The notes: generated by a model not told the origin, from the sequence alone. DNA of 64,000 nt from Bradyrhizobium amphicarpaeae (GCF_002266435.3 NZ_CP029426.2:6602001-6666000); one strand, 5' to 3'. Positions 1-10,067 are shown, counted from the first letter of the stretch. Translations and numbers: made by a program.

Positions 1-1060
1 GGTCCGACGTACCCCAGGTGTTGTTGAAGGGCTCATCCAACCGGCGCGTGGTGGGCACCGCGAGCGGCGCCTTGGTCACCGGGTTGAACGCCGTGCCGCG
101 ATCGAACGGGTAGATGAACTCGCGGTGTTCGTAGTTGAGCTGCACCGTGGTGTCCTGGCCGTACCAGGCCAGCGACGGCGCCACCAGCATCTCGCGGTGC
201 CGGCCGAAATTGCGCCAATAATCCTCGCTGACGCCGTAGCCAATGAAGCGATAGGCGAGGCCCTGGTCGCCGATCGGGCCGGTGACGTCGAGCAGTCCGT
301 CGGCGCCGGTCTTTGAGGCGCTGAAGGCCGAGCCGAGCAGCGTGACCGAGCCGTGCTGGTAGAGCTCCGGGCGCTTGCTGATGGTGTTGACGATGCCGCC
401 GGGATCCATGATGCCGTAGAGCAACGAGGCCGGTCCTTTCAGCACCTCGACGCTCTCGACCGCGGGATTGAAGCTGCGGCCCTGCACCAGCGGCATGCCG
501 TTGCGCATGATCGAGCCGTCGCGATTGTCGCCGAAGCCGCGGCGGATCACGGCGTCCTGGCTGCCGGCGAGCGTGTTGGTCTGGGTGACACCGGAGACGT
601 TGATGAGCGCATCGTCGATGTTGCGCGGGAGCTGGTCCTTCAGCACCTGCTCCGGCACGACGTTGACGGCCTGCGAGGTGTCGAGCGGGGATGCGCCGCT
701 GCGCAGCGTGGTCGCGCTCGGCATCGCGCGATAGCCGAGCTTGGCGGCCTGCTGTGCGGCGGCGTCTGCGGCGGCACGCTCCGAAAGGGTCGGCGGTGTG
801 GGGGCAGGATTGCGGGCGGATTGGCGACGAGCCGCGGCCTGCGTGCGGCGTGACGATTGCTCCGATGCGCGTGCTGGCCTGGACCGCTGCGCCGGGGCCT
901 CCACCGTCACCGGCGGCAGCGCCGACTGCGCCCGCGCGCAAGTCATGTGGGACGAAAATTCGGTGAGCAGCACGACTGCACCGATGAGGAGACCTGCGCG
1001 GCTCTCGCCGGCACGATGACGATGGCTGCCGTTACGCAGACCATCCACGGAAGCACGCAC
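1..1060 (-). CDS. TonB-dependent siderophore receptor, 3' part outside the window
   Basis: This encodes the N-terminal part of an outer-membrane receptor that imports ferric siderophores using TonB energy. Reading the minus strand, a hydrophobic leader (LLIGAVVLL) is followed by a proline-rich stretch with a TonB-box-like sequence (LPPVTVEA). Then comes a plug domain with QVLKDQLPRNIDDAL, SGVTQTNT, VIRRGFGDNRDGSMIRNG and VESVEVLKGPASLLYG, and the start of the barrel. This is the FhuE/FpvA-type plug pattern. The start is uncertain: I use GTG at 1060, but TTG at 1066 is in the same frame. The gene runs off the left edge. An arginine-rich frame on the same strand (33-941) is a shadow. Possible Irr boxes lie upstream. 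Confidence 0.88.
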   Translation of the reverse strand, partial: MRASVDGLRNGSHRHRAGESRAGLLIGAVVLLTEFSSHMTCARAQSALPPVTVEAPAQRSRPARASEQSSRRTQAAARRQSARNPAPTPPTLSERAAADAAAQQAAKLGYRAMPSATTLRSGASPLDTSQAVNVVPEQVLKDQLPRNIDDALINVSGVTQTNTLAGSQDAVIRRGFGDNRDGSIMRNGMPLVQGRSFNPAVESVEVLKGPASLLYGIMDPGGIVNTISKRPELYQHGSVTLLGSAFSASKTGADGLLDVTGPIGDQGLAYRFIGYGVSEDYWRNFGRHREMLVAPSLAWYGQDTTVQLNYEHREFIYPFDRGTAFNPVTKAPLAVPTTRRLDEPFNNTWGTSD

Positions 1061-1137
1061 TTTCAATCCACTTCAAGTCACGAACATTGAAGTGTGCGCG
1101 TTTAACAGGCGGCGAGATCGGGGAGAACCGTAACGGA

Positions 1138-1170
1138 GCTTGAATCGCTCTAGTGTTGAATCGTTCTAAG
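1138..1170 (-). promoter_or_regulatory. Two tandem ICE-like (Irr) boxes upstream of the TonB receptor
   Basis: The site at 1154-1170 reads TGTTGAATCGTTCTAAG. It matches the rhizobial Irr box as I remember it (TTTAGAATCGTTCTAAA) at 14 of 17 positions. A weaker copy, GCTTGAATCGCTCTAGT, lies directly before it at 1138-1154. They sit about 80-110 bases upstream of the receptor start and read away from the neighbouring aldolase gene. Irr controls iron genes in Bradyrhizobium, so iron-responsive control of the receptor is a reasonable inference. The consensus is from memory and was not computed. Confidence 0.5.
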
Positions 1171-1267
1171 AGCAGACCGGCATTTAACGGCAATCTCTAA
1201 TTGGCGGCGCGTCGGCCGCGACACGCAACGCGCGAATCGCGGCGGCGTATCGCGATGTCGTACGGTC

Positions 1268-2152
1268 TCACGCGATGGCAGGAGCCATCAACTCGTCGAG
1301 CTTCCGCTTGAACGCGGAGCCGTCCGACAATGCGCGGAGCGGCGGGCGCACGCGCAGCCACGCGGGGTCGCCGGTCTGCGCGGCGATGATGGCCTTCAGG
1401 GTCGCGAGGAACGACGGCGTCTTCAGCACGATTTCCGCCGCAGCCTGCATGCGCGGTTCGACATCCTTGCCGTCGATCATCGCCTTGACCAGCTCCGGCG
1501 CGATGTTGGCCATGCCGCAGATGGTGCCGGCGCCACCGGCGGCGATCGCGCGGGCGATGTCGGTTTCGTTCCCGACGGTGATGGCCAGATCGGGAGCAGC
1601 AGTGCGGAACGCCTGGAACTGCTTGAAGTCGCCGCTGGAATCCTTGAGGCCCGCGACCACCCTGCCGTAACGGTTGCGCAGGTTCGCAGCGACGCCGGTC
1701 GGGATCGCAACGCCCGAGATCTGCGGGATGTGATAGAGATAGGCGCGCAGCCGATCGTCGGCGACGCCGTCGATGATCGCGGCAAAGGCATCCTCGATGC
1801 CTTCAGGTGTGACGCTGCGATCGAAATAGGGCGGCAGTACCAGCACGTGACGCAGGCCGAGACCGAGCGCGGCGCGCGAGAGCGCGATGCTGTCGGCAAT
1901 GGCGGGGAAGCCGCCGCCGACGCCGATGCGTTCCGGCGCAACACCAGCCTTGAGCACGGCTTCGATGGTCGCAATGCGCTCGGTGACATTAAACGAGGTG
2001 CCCTCGCCGGTGGTGCCGAACAGCACGACGCCGTCGACACCCTTGCCGAAGAGCTGCTTGGCGTGAACCGCAAGCTTTGCGGAATCCACGCTGCCGTCGG
2101 CCGCCAGCGGCGTCGCCGAAGCCACCCAGAACCCGCGAATTGCCTCAGTCAT
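1268..2152 (-). CDS. Dihydrodipicolinate synthase / N-acetylneuraminate lyase family aldolase
   Basis: This is a class I pyruvate-type aldolase or dehydratase of the DapA superfamily, 294 residues, the usual length. GTTGEG lies at residues 46-51. The catalytic tyrosine is in YLYHIP (about Y140) and the Schiff-base lysine is in AGLKDSSG (K170). The family includes true DapA, NanA, KDG aldolases and 5-keto-4-deoxyglucarate dehydratases, and I cannot pick the substrate. It faces the FAD oxidase and GntR genes across a 178-base gap, which suggests a small catabolic unit for a sugar acid or hydroxy acid. The lysine-pathway genes dapD and dapE are 40 kb away, so this is probably not the biosynthetic DapA. 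Confidence 0.85.
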   Translation of the reverse strand: MTEAIRGFWVASATPLAADGSVDSAKLAVHAKQLFGKGVDGVVLFGTTGEGTSFNVTERIATIEAVLKAGVAPERIGVGGGFPAIADSIALSRAALGLGLRHVLVLPPYFDRSVTPEGIEDAFAAIIDGVADDRLRAYLYHIPQISGVAIPTGVAANLRNRYGRVVAGLKDSSGDFKQFQAFRTAAPDLAITVGNETDIARAIAAGGAGTICGMANIAPELVKAMIDGKDVEPRMQAAAEIVLKTPSFLATLKAIIAAQTGDPAWLRVRPPLRALSDGSAFKRKLDELMAPAIA

Positions 2153-2246
2153 CTCACCACCCTCTCAGCTGAGATCTCGGATCAAGCGCTGATCTCCTCA
2201 TGGAGCCCAGCGGCTTTCCGAGCCCTGTTTTTGCTTTACTTTCTAC

Positions 2247-2265
2247 CTTGTACCTTACATACAAG
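2247..2265. promoter_or_regulatory. Palindromic operator candidate for the adjacent GntR regulator
   Basis: CTTGTACCTTACATACAAG is an exact inverted repeat with 6-base arms (CTTGTA / TACAAG) and a 7-base spacer. It lies midway between the divergent aldolase and FAD oxidase genes. FCD-type GntR proteins bind short palindromes of the TTGT...ACAA kind, and one is encoded as the second gene of the rightward unit. A link to that regulator is inference. Confidence 0.5.
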
Positions 2266-2330
2266 AAAGAGGCAAATCCTTTCCACCGTCACGGCGCGCA
2301 TGGGCGCAGCCAGATTTAGGAAGGTCTCGC

Positions 2331-3743
2331 ATGAACATGGTGACCCCGATGAAGCGGCCCGACCAGTTGCTCGGCGCCCTGCGCGACAAGCTTGGCGCAG
2401 CCGCCGTCCTGATCGGCACCGACGTGCCCGCCCGCAATTGCAACGACTGGAGCGCGAGCCTGCCGCAGACGCCGCTTGCGGTGATCCGTCCGGTCGATGC
2501 GCAAGGCGTGGCCGATGCGATCGCGACCTGCCGGCAGGCGCATCTGCCGTTCGTACCGCAGGGCGGGCTGACCGGGCTGTGCCGTGGCGCATCGCCCGAA
2601 GCCGGCTGGGTCGCGATCTCGCTGGAGCGCATGAGCGGCATCGAGGAGATCGACCGCGCCTCGATGACGATGACCGTGAAATCCGGCACGCCGCTGGAGA
2701 CGATTCAGAAGGCCGCGGACGAGGCCGGCTGCTTCTTTCCGCTCGATCTCGGCTCGCGCGGCTCCTGCGCGATCGGCGGCAATCTCTCGACCAATGCCGG
2801 CGGCAACCGCGTGATCCGCTACGGCATGACGCGCGAGCTGGTGCTTGGTCTCGAAGTCGTGCTGCCCGACGGCACCGTCATCACGAGCCTCAACAAGCTG
2901 ATGAAGAACAATGCCGGCTACGATCTGAAACATCTCTTCATCGGCTCGGAAGGCACGCTCGGCATCATCACCCGCGTGGTGCTGAAGCTGTTTCCGAAGC
3001 CGCGCTCGACCATGGCCGCGCTCTGCGCGCTGAACGACTATGCAGCGGTGATCGCGCTGCTCGATGCGGCGCGCAGCGGGCTCGGACCGCTGCTGTCGGC
3101 CTTCGAGGTGATGTGGCCGGACTATTGGGATGTGATCACGTCCCGCGCCGGCGTGAAGCCGCCGGTCGCCGCAGGGCACGGCCTCTACGTGCTGGTCGAG
3201 GCGCAAGGCACCGACGAAAGCCTGGACGCACCGCGCTTCCAGGCCTGGCTCGAGGAGCTGATGGAGCGCGGGCTGCTGGCCGATGCGGCGGTGGCGCAAT
3301 CGCTGGCGCAGACGCAAAGCTTCTGGCGGGTGCGCGACATCTGCGCCGAATTCGGCCAGGTACTGGGCCCGCACATTTCCTACGACATCGGCCTTGCGGT
3401 GGCGCGGATGGACGAATTCGTCACGCGCTGCAAGGCGGCGCTGGCCTCCGGCATCAAAGGCTGCGAGAGCGTCTATTACGGCCATATCGGCGACGGCAAT
3501 CTCCACCTGGTCTCCTGGGTCACCGGCCTTTCCGTCGAGCAGCAGCCGAAGGAAGAGATGGACACGATCATCTATGGTCTCGTCCGCGAGCTCGGCGGCA
3601 GCATCTCGGCCGAGCACGGCATCGGCACGCTGAAGAAGATGTGGCTGGGCCATGCCAGAAGCGAGGCCGAGATCGCGCTGATGCGGACGCTGAAGGCCGC
3701 GCTCGATCCCGACAATCTGCTCAATCCAGGCAAGGTGGTCTGA
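2331..3743 (+). CDS. FAD-binding 2-hydroxy-acid dehydrogenase/oxidase, GlcD/D2HGDH family
   Basis: This 470-residue VAO-type flavoprotein would oxidise a D-2-hydroxy acid (glycolate, D-lactate or D-2-hydroxyglutarate) to the keto acid and pass electrons onward. The FAD-binding PCMH region includes PQGGLTGL (residues 76-83) and GGNLSTNAGGNRVIRYG. The C-terminal FAD-oxidase domain carries GHIGDGNLH and the near-terminal AEHGIGTLKK, both hallmarks of the family. There are no ferredoxin cysteines, so it is the short single-domain form. The GntR gene follows after 8 bases and is probably co-transcribed. The substrate is not determined by the sequence. Confidence 0.88.
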   Translation: MNMVTPMKRPDQLLGALRDKLGAAAVLIGTDVPARNCNDWSASLPQTPLAVIRPVDAQGVADAIATCRQAHLPFVPQGGLTGLCRGASPEAGWVAISLERMSGIEEIDRASMTMTVKSGTPLETIQKAADEAGCFFPLDLGSRGSCAIGGNLSTNAGGNRVIRYGMTRELVLGLEVVLPDGTVITSLNKLMKNNAGYDLKHLFIGSEGTLGIITRVVLKLFPKPRSTMAALCALNDYAAVIALLDAARSGLGPLLSAFEVMWPDYWDVITSRAGVKPPVAAGHGLYVLVEAQGTDESLDAPRFQAWLEELMERGLLADAAVAQSLAQTQSFWRVRDICAEFGQVLGPHISYDIGLAVARMDEFVTRCKAALASGIKGCESVYYGHIGDGNLHLVSWVTGLSVEQQPKEEMDTIIYGLVRELGGSISAEHGIGTLKKMWLGHARSEAEIALMRTLKAALDPDNLLNPGKVV

Positions 3744-3751
3744 GAGCACCG

Positions 3752-4447
3752 ATGCGATCGCTCAAGCTCGATACGCCCAAATCCCTGTCGCAGCGGGTGA
3801 TGCAGCGGCTGCGCCAGGCGATCATCGACGGCGAGTTCGCGCTGGGCGCGGCCATCTCCGAGGAGATGGTGGCGAATTCCTTCGGCGTCAGCCGCACGCC
3901 GGTGCGCGAGGCGATGAACCAGTTGCAGGCGCAAGGCCTCGTGGTGATCCGCCCGCAGGTCGGCAGTTTTGTCTTTACGCCAAGCGCGGACGACATCAAC
4001 GCGCTCTGCACCTTCCGCATCGCGCTGGAGCCCAAAGCGGCGGAGCTTGCCTATCGTCACGATCGCGACGGTGCGGTCGCAGCGATCAGCGAGGCCATCG
4101 CGGCGATGGAGCCGGCGGTCACGGCCAAGGACAACATCGCCTATGGCCGCGCCGATGCGGCCTTTCACGAGGCGCTTTTCACCCATTGCGGCAACCGCTA
4201 TCTCGCCGAATCCTATCAGCTGGTCTCCGGCCGCGTCGCCGCGCTGCGGACCAATCTGACCTCGCCGATCGACGTTCGCACACGCAGCTCGTTCGACGAG
4301 CACCGCAGGCTGCGCGATCTGTTCGCGCGCGGCGAGTTCGCCGCCTTCGAGCAATTGATGACCACGCATATCACCAATTCGGGCGTGGTCTATGCCAAAG
4401 CCCTGAAGGTGGAGGCCTTGAAAGTCGAGGCGCTGAAGCTGGATTGA
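3752..4447 (+). CDS. GntR family transcriptional regulator, FCD subfamily
   Basis: This is a 231-residue repressor-type regulator. It has an N-terminal winged helix (LSQRVMQRLRQAIIDGEF, then ISEEMVANSFGVSRTPVREAMNQLQAQGLV) and an all-helical FCD effector domain with the expected acid and histidine residues (ADAAFHEALFTHCGNRY). ATG at 3752 is 8 bases after the oxidase stop and gives the canonical N terminus; the frame is open much further upstream, but that part is a shadow. The likely target is the palindrome at 2247-2265. The C terminus ends in a short direct repeat (ALKVEALKVEALKLD) encoded by imperfect 15-base repeats, which is not usual for the family. Confidence 0.9.
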   Translation: MRSLKLDTPKSLSQRVMQRLRQAIIDGEFALGAAISEEMVANSFGVSRTPVREAMNQLQAQGLVVIRPQVGSFVFTPSADDINALCTFRIALEPKAAELAYRHDRDGAVAAISEAIAAMEPAVTAKDNIAYGRADAAFHEALFTHCGNRYLAESYQLVSGRVAALRTNLTSPIDVRTRSSFDEHRRLRDLFARGEFAAFEQLMTTHITNSGVVYAKALKVEALKVEALKLD

Positions 4448-4453
4448 GCGCTT

Positions 4454-4618
4454 CTAGCGCCCTTCCCTCGGTCCCGGCCTGTCCAGAAAATCCAGCGCGG
4501 TGTTGATCTGTTCGAGCTGGTGCTCGATCCTGTCGCGGTCCTCGACCGACGGCGCCTTTTCGAGCTGCTCCACGAGCTTCTGCTTCCGCAACAGCAGGTT
4601 CTCAATGACTGTACTCAC
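4454..4618 (-). CDS. Small helical protein of unknown function (54 aa)
   Basis: A GTG start at 4618 is preceded by a strong GGGGGAG ribosome site and gives VSTVIENLLLRKQKLVEQL, ending with an acidic/basic heptad-like stretch up to DRPGPREGR. The peptide is almost entirely predicted amphipathic helix (LVEQLEKAPS, IEHQLEQINTALDFL), so coiled-coil dimerisation is likely. I do not recognise a family. It ends 7 bases from the convergent GntR stop. The strong start signal and heptad pattern favour a real gene over a shadow. Confidence 0.55.
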   Translation of the reverse strand: MSTVIENLLLRKQKLVEQLEKAPSVEDRDRIEHQLEQINTALDFLDRPGPREGR

Positions 4619-4737
4619 AGCTCCCCCATCGCCAGAGGCGAACATTTGAGAGCGCGCGCGAGTTGGGCTCGCGGCAATCCCTCCATCAGAATGTCTGCGC
4701 ATGCGGATGGTTCCTGCAGGCGCGCATGCGAATGGAA

Positions 4738-5694
4738 CTAGCGGCGCAGGCTGGCCCAGACGCCACCCAGGATCAGCAAGCCGCCGAGAAGGTGGATCAG
4801 CTTCGGCGGTTCGCCGAGGATGGCGAAAGACAGCAGCGCGCTTGCGATCGGCCCGAGATAGAGCACGAGCGAGGTTCGCACCGAGCCGAACTTGCCGCCG
4901 AGCCAGGCGAAGCCGGCATAAGCGAGCAGGCCGGGCACGATCCCGGCAAACACGTAGGCCGACAGCGCCTTGGTGCTGAAGACTTGCTCGGGCATCGCCC
5001 ACATCTCCCTGACCGCGAGCGGCAGCGAGAACAGCGCGCCTGCCGCCGAGAACAGGCTGATGCGTGCCAGCAGCGAGGCCTTCGGTGCGGCGCGCGATTG
5101 CAGCAGCGTGTAGCCGGACCAGCCGAGCATCGCGATCACGACGAGGCCGTCGCCCGCCGCGGTCTGCAGTTCGATCAGCGTCCGCGGATGGCCGCCGGAG
5201 ATGATGAGCAGCGCACCGGCGAGCGCCAGCGCCGTGCCGAGCCATTGCAGCGGACCGACATGCTCCATGCCGCGCATGGCCGAGATCAACAGCACCGTGA
5301 TCGGCGACAGCGCCATGATCAGCGCGATGTGGATCGCCGTCGTCGAGACGCCGGCAGCGTAGACCGGGCCGCCGCACAGGAACATGCCCATGAAGCCGGC
5401 GGCGAGGATCGGCCAGATGTTTCGGCCGAGCGCCACGCGGCCATTGCCGATCTCCCTGAGCGCGATCGGCGCGAGCCCGATGGCGACGATGCTCCAGCGG
5501 AAGAAGGCGAGCGCGAACGGCGGGACGGTGCCCGCGAGTCCCCGCGCCAGGACCTGATTGGAAGCCTGCGCGGTCGCCACCAGGACGAAGCCGACCAACG
5601 CAATGACGCCGAGCCACGCGGCCGAGGACGGCGATACGCCGGCCAGCGCTGCGTGACCGCCGTCAGAGGTTTCCTTGCCCAGTTCCCTGCCCAT
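4738..5694 (-). CDS. EamA/DMT family transporter (RhaT/YdcZ-like exporter)
   Basis: This 318-residue inner-membrane carrier has about ten hydrophobic segments arranged as two EamA halves: first LGVIALVGFVLVATAQASNQVLARG with PFALAFFRWSIVAIGL, then the second repeat with FAGIVPGLLAYAGFAWLGGKF and LGPIASALLSFAILGE. The family exports metabolites or amino acids; the substrate is not evident. Its 5' end overlaps the end of the upstream small membrane peptide gene by 32 bases, which suggests coupled expression. Confidence 0.85.
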   Translation of the reverse strand: MGRELGKETSDGGHAALAGVSPSSAAWLGVIALVGFVLVATAQASNQVLARGLAGTVPPFALAFFRWSIVAIGLAPIALREIGNGRVALGRNIWPILAAGFMGMFLCGGPVYAAGVSTTAIHIALIMALSPITVLLISAMRGMEHVGPLQWLGTALALAGALLIISGGHPRTLIELQTAAGDGLVVIAMLGWSGYTLLQSRAAPKASLLARISLFSAAGALFSLPLAVREMWAMPEQVFSTKALSAYVFAGIVPGLLAYAGFAWLGGKFGSVRTSLVLYLGPIASALLSFAILGEPPKLIHLLGGLLILGGVWASLRR

Positions 5695-5962
5695 GGATCA
5701 ATCGGATAACCGATGTCGGCCGCGGTGAGAACCCCGAGGAGGGCTCACCGATATGCATATGCGGCACGCGCGCCATTCCGGGGGGCGCGGAGACGCTCGC
5801 GAGTAGCACCGGCACGATGGGCGTGCGGGTGATCGAAACCGAGAACACCGCCAGAAGCGCGCACAGCATGCAGATTCTCATTCTCACCGTCCTGCGGTCG
5901 GAGATCGGCAGGAACAGAAAAAACAACATCGCCAGGATCAGCAGCGCGTCGATCAGAAACAT
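5663..5962 (-). CDS. Small membrane protein of unknown function
   Basis: I place the start at ATG 5962, which follows a GGAG site; this gives 99 residues beginning MFLIDALLILAMLFFLFLP. Two hydrophobic segments (residues about 2-17 and 25-48) are separated by a basic turn (DRRTVRMR), so it is probably a small inner-membrane hairpin with a soluble tail. The family is not recognised. It overlaps the EamA gene start by 32 bases. The C-terminal half is low complexity and may not be conserved. Confidence 0.45.
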   Translation of the reverse strand: MFLIDALLILAMLFFLFLPISDRRTVRMRICMLCALLAVFSVSITRTPIVPVLLASVSAPPGMARVPHMHIGEPSSGFSPRPTSVIRLIHGQGTGQGNL

Positions 5963-6169
5963 GGGACTCTCCTTCAAGATGGGAGAGAGCATCACGCGAT
6001 GGCGCCGGCCGGACTGTGGAAGGCGTCACACACCTGGCGGCACCGAGCCCAGCCACGCCGGAAGATGACGACACGGCACGCGCTCGTGACCGGTTAACGT
6101 GCCCGATCGCGGCCCGGGAACCTCGATCTTTCACGCGTCCGTCGGTTGTATTCGGGGACGCGGAGTCCT

Positions 6170-8203
<2,034 letters not shown>

Positions 8204-8523
8204 CCGGACACATCCGGCTCGGCCCCGCAGGTCACGTCTCCGAACACAAAATGTCGAAAACAACCCCATGCACAGTAGACGGGGTTAGCGAGATCAATGG
8301 CTTAACACCCGTGCAAACGGGCTGGTCAATCGCTCGAGGAAGCGTTGCTCCGTCGGGCAAAACACGAGCAGAATGCCATCATCGGGTGGTGGGATGGATT
8401 TCCCGTCCCAACGCTGCTCAGCACCAACGTCCTCGATCTTGTCACCACAAAGCGCCTTTTGGCGCACCCGCTTGTCGCCACGCCTCTGCGCAAGACCGCG
8501 AACCTGGTTGACTTCGGCGTCAT
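8204..8523. other. Intergenic region with no supported gene
   Basis: These 320 bases between ygiQ and the Rrf2 gene hold only short overlapping frames on both strands (for example 8345-8530 plus and 8294-8533 minus). None has a convincing ribosome site or a recognised motif. Composition is lower in GC than ygiQ. It may be decayed sequence from an earlier insertion. Confidence 0.5.
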
Positions 8524-8546
8524 CATGTAACATATAAAGTTACATG
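8524..8546 (+). promoter_or_regulatory. Perfect palindrome overlapping the Rrf2 start codon
   Basis: CATGTAAC (8524-8531) and GTTACATG (8539-8546) are exact inverse complements, 8-base arms with a 7-base AT-only spacer. The right arm contains the ATG of the Rrf2 gene (8544). Rrf2 proteins of the YwnA type commonly repress their own transcription by binding palindromes of this size. Autoregulation is inferred from position and symmetry. Confidence 0.6.
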
Positions 8547-9002
8547 AAACGAGATTCCCGACTTTCCGGCGTGCTCCACGTCCTCTTGCACATGGCGCAG
8601 CAGCTTGGACCGCTCACGTCCGAGACGCTGGCCAAGGCCATGGACACCAACCCCGTGGTGATCCGCCGCATCATGGCGGGTCTGCGGGAGATCGGTTACG
8701 TGCGCTCCGAGAAGGGGCATGGCGGCGGCTGGACTATCGCCTGCGACCTGTCGAAGGTAACGCTGCGCGACGTCTATGCCGCGCTCGGCAATCCCCCGCT
8801 CCTGGCCATGGGCAACCGGACCGAGGCGCCCGGCTGTCTGGTCGAGCAAGCCGTCAATGCGGCCCTCGATCAAGCCTTTGCCGATGCGGAGACGCTGCTG
8901 CTGGCGCGGCTCGGCGAGGTGACGCTGGCGATGCTGGGCGAGGATCTTCGCAAACGGCTCGGGTCTCGAAAGATCCACGACATCAGCGCGCATCGCGCGT
9001 GA
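8544..9002 (+). CDS. Rrf2 family transcriptional regulator
   Basis: This is a 152-residue winged-helix regulator. The helix-turn-helix covers [19 protein letters not shown] and [11 protein letters not shown], with the wing in [14 protein letters not shown]. Only one cysteine (PGCLVEQ) lies in the region where IscR and NsrR carry three, so an iron-sulfur cluster is unlikely; the protein resembles the YwnA/CymR-like branch. The methyltransferase follows after 26 bases and is probably in the same transcript. It probably binds the palindrome that includes its own start codon. Confidence 0.88.
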   Translation: MKRDSRLSGVLHVLLHMAQQLGPLTSETLAKAMDTNPVVIRRIMAGLREIGYVRSEKGHGGGWTIACDLSKVTLRDVYAALGNPPLLAMGNRTEAPGCLVEQAVNAALDQAFADAETLLLARLGEVTLAMLGEDLRKRLGSRKIHDISAHRA

Positions 9003-9028
9003 ACAGCTCCATTCACGGGGACGACATC

Positions 9029-9712
9029 ATGACCGACATTCAAGCCGCATTCTCCGATCCGCAATTCGTGGCGAGATACACCGAGGGGCCGCGGCGCTTC
9101 GTGCCGGGCTATGACGCCATGCAGTCCATGACGGCGATTCTGCTCGCCGAAAGCGTCCCCAGCGACGGGCAGGTGCTCGTCCTCGGCGCGGGCGGCGGCC
9201 TGGAGCTAAAAGCGTTTGCGCAAGCGCATCCCGGTTGGCGCTTCGACGGCGTCGATCCGTCCGCGGCGATGCTGGCGCTGGCCGGGCAAACCCTGGGATC
9301 GCTTGCACCGCGTGCGCGCCTTCATCAAGGCTATATCGATGATGCGCCGGAAGGGCCATTCGACGGTGCCACCTGCCTGCTGACCCTGCACTTCGTCGAT
9401 GTCACGGAGCGACGCCGGATCGCCTCGGAGGTGCGCCGCCGGCTCAAGCCGCGCGCACCGTTCGTGGTCGCGCATCTGAGCGCACCCGATGGCGAAGAGG
9501 AGCGCCCACGGTGGCTGTCACGCTACTCGGCGTTCCTGGCCGCCTCCGGTGTCGAGCCCGAGCAGGCGGCGGCCGCGCGGAACGCCGTCACCAACCATCT
9601 TGAAATTCTCGCGCCCGCGCAGGACGAGGTGATCCTGCGCGAAGCCGGCTTCTCCGACCCCACGCTGTTCTACACCGGCTTCGCCTTCCGCGGCTGGGTG
9701 GCCTACGCGTGA
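9029..9712 (+). CDS. Class I SAM-dependent methyltransferase
   Basis: With ATG 9029, preceded by GGGG, this is a 227-residue Rossmann-fold methyltransferase. The SAM-binding motif I is VLVLGAGGGLELKAFAQ, followed by an acidic residue after strand 2 (FDGVDPS), then GPFDGATCLLTLHFV and a C-terminal domain with VAHLSAPDGE. The substrate is unknown. It is downstream of an Rrf2 regulator, a pairing often seen in proteobacteria, which suggests induction by whatever inactivates the regulator. A GTG at 8999, overlapping the regulator stop, is a less likely start. Confidence 0.85.
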   Translation: MTDIQAAFSDPQFVARYTEGPRRFVPGYDAMQSMTAILLAESVPSDGQVLVLGAGGGLELKAFAQAHPGWRFDGVDPSAAMLALAGQTLGSLAPRARLHQGYIDDAPEGPFDGATCLLTLHFVDVTERRRIASEVRRRLKPRAPFVVAHLSAPDGEEERPRWLSRYSAFLAASGVEPEQAAAARNAVTNHLEILAPAQDEVILREAGFSDPTLFYTGFAFRGWVAYA

Positions 9713-10067
9713 GGCGTCGCTTTACCAACATTCACGCCAGAGCCAGAGGCGCAAGGGTGGATACATGTTACTCCGCGAATGAGGCGGGGTCCGTCTTGCC
9801 TTTAAAACCGGACATGGCCAGCTGCCCCTTTGCGAGGCAACAAAAGACTATGCCTCTCCGAAAAAGGATCCGGCCACCGCTCCCGGGCGGACCCTCCTTG
9901 CGCAGTTTCGGAGGGCGGCGCGCAAGATCAGGATTTCATTGAAATCCGCCAAGCCACAATCTAAAGTTTAGCCGGAGCTTGGATTGGGGGGCAAGACTCA
10001 TGACAGTCAATTTGGGCGGATATCATCTGATTGAAAACTCGGTTGTGTGGCGGGGCCATTAGTCATC
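9713..10067. other. Intergenic region with one 17-base palindrome, no gene seen
   Basis: This 355-base stretch marks the shift to the lower-GC patch. No open frame has both a ribosome site and a recognisable product. At 9931-9947 there is an exact palindrome GGATTTCA-T-TGAAATCC. It is not followed by a run of T, so an operator is more likely than a terminator. It lies about 120 bases before the next gene. Confidence 0.45.

Noticed and set aside
33..941. 302-residue minus-strand frame at the left edge
   Set aside because: The TonB receptor plug motifs are in another minus frame. This one is alanine/arginine-rich and has none.
2316..3749. 477-residue frame antisense to the FAD oxidase
   Set aside because: Histidine/arginine-rich composition without motifs; it mirrors the codon bias of the real plus-strand gene.
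1730..3751. Long open frame upstream of the GntR gene that would make a 905-residue protein
   Set aside because: It runs over the aldolase antisense and the FAD oxidase out of frame, is arginine-rich, and only its last 231 residues show a domain. It is a high-GC shadow.
8294..8533. 79-residue minus-strand frame between ygiQ and the Rrf2 gene
   Set aside because: No ribosome site, no recognised motif, and it overlaps the Rrf2 operator and start codon region.
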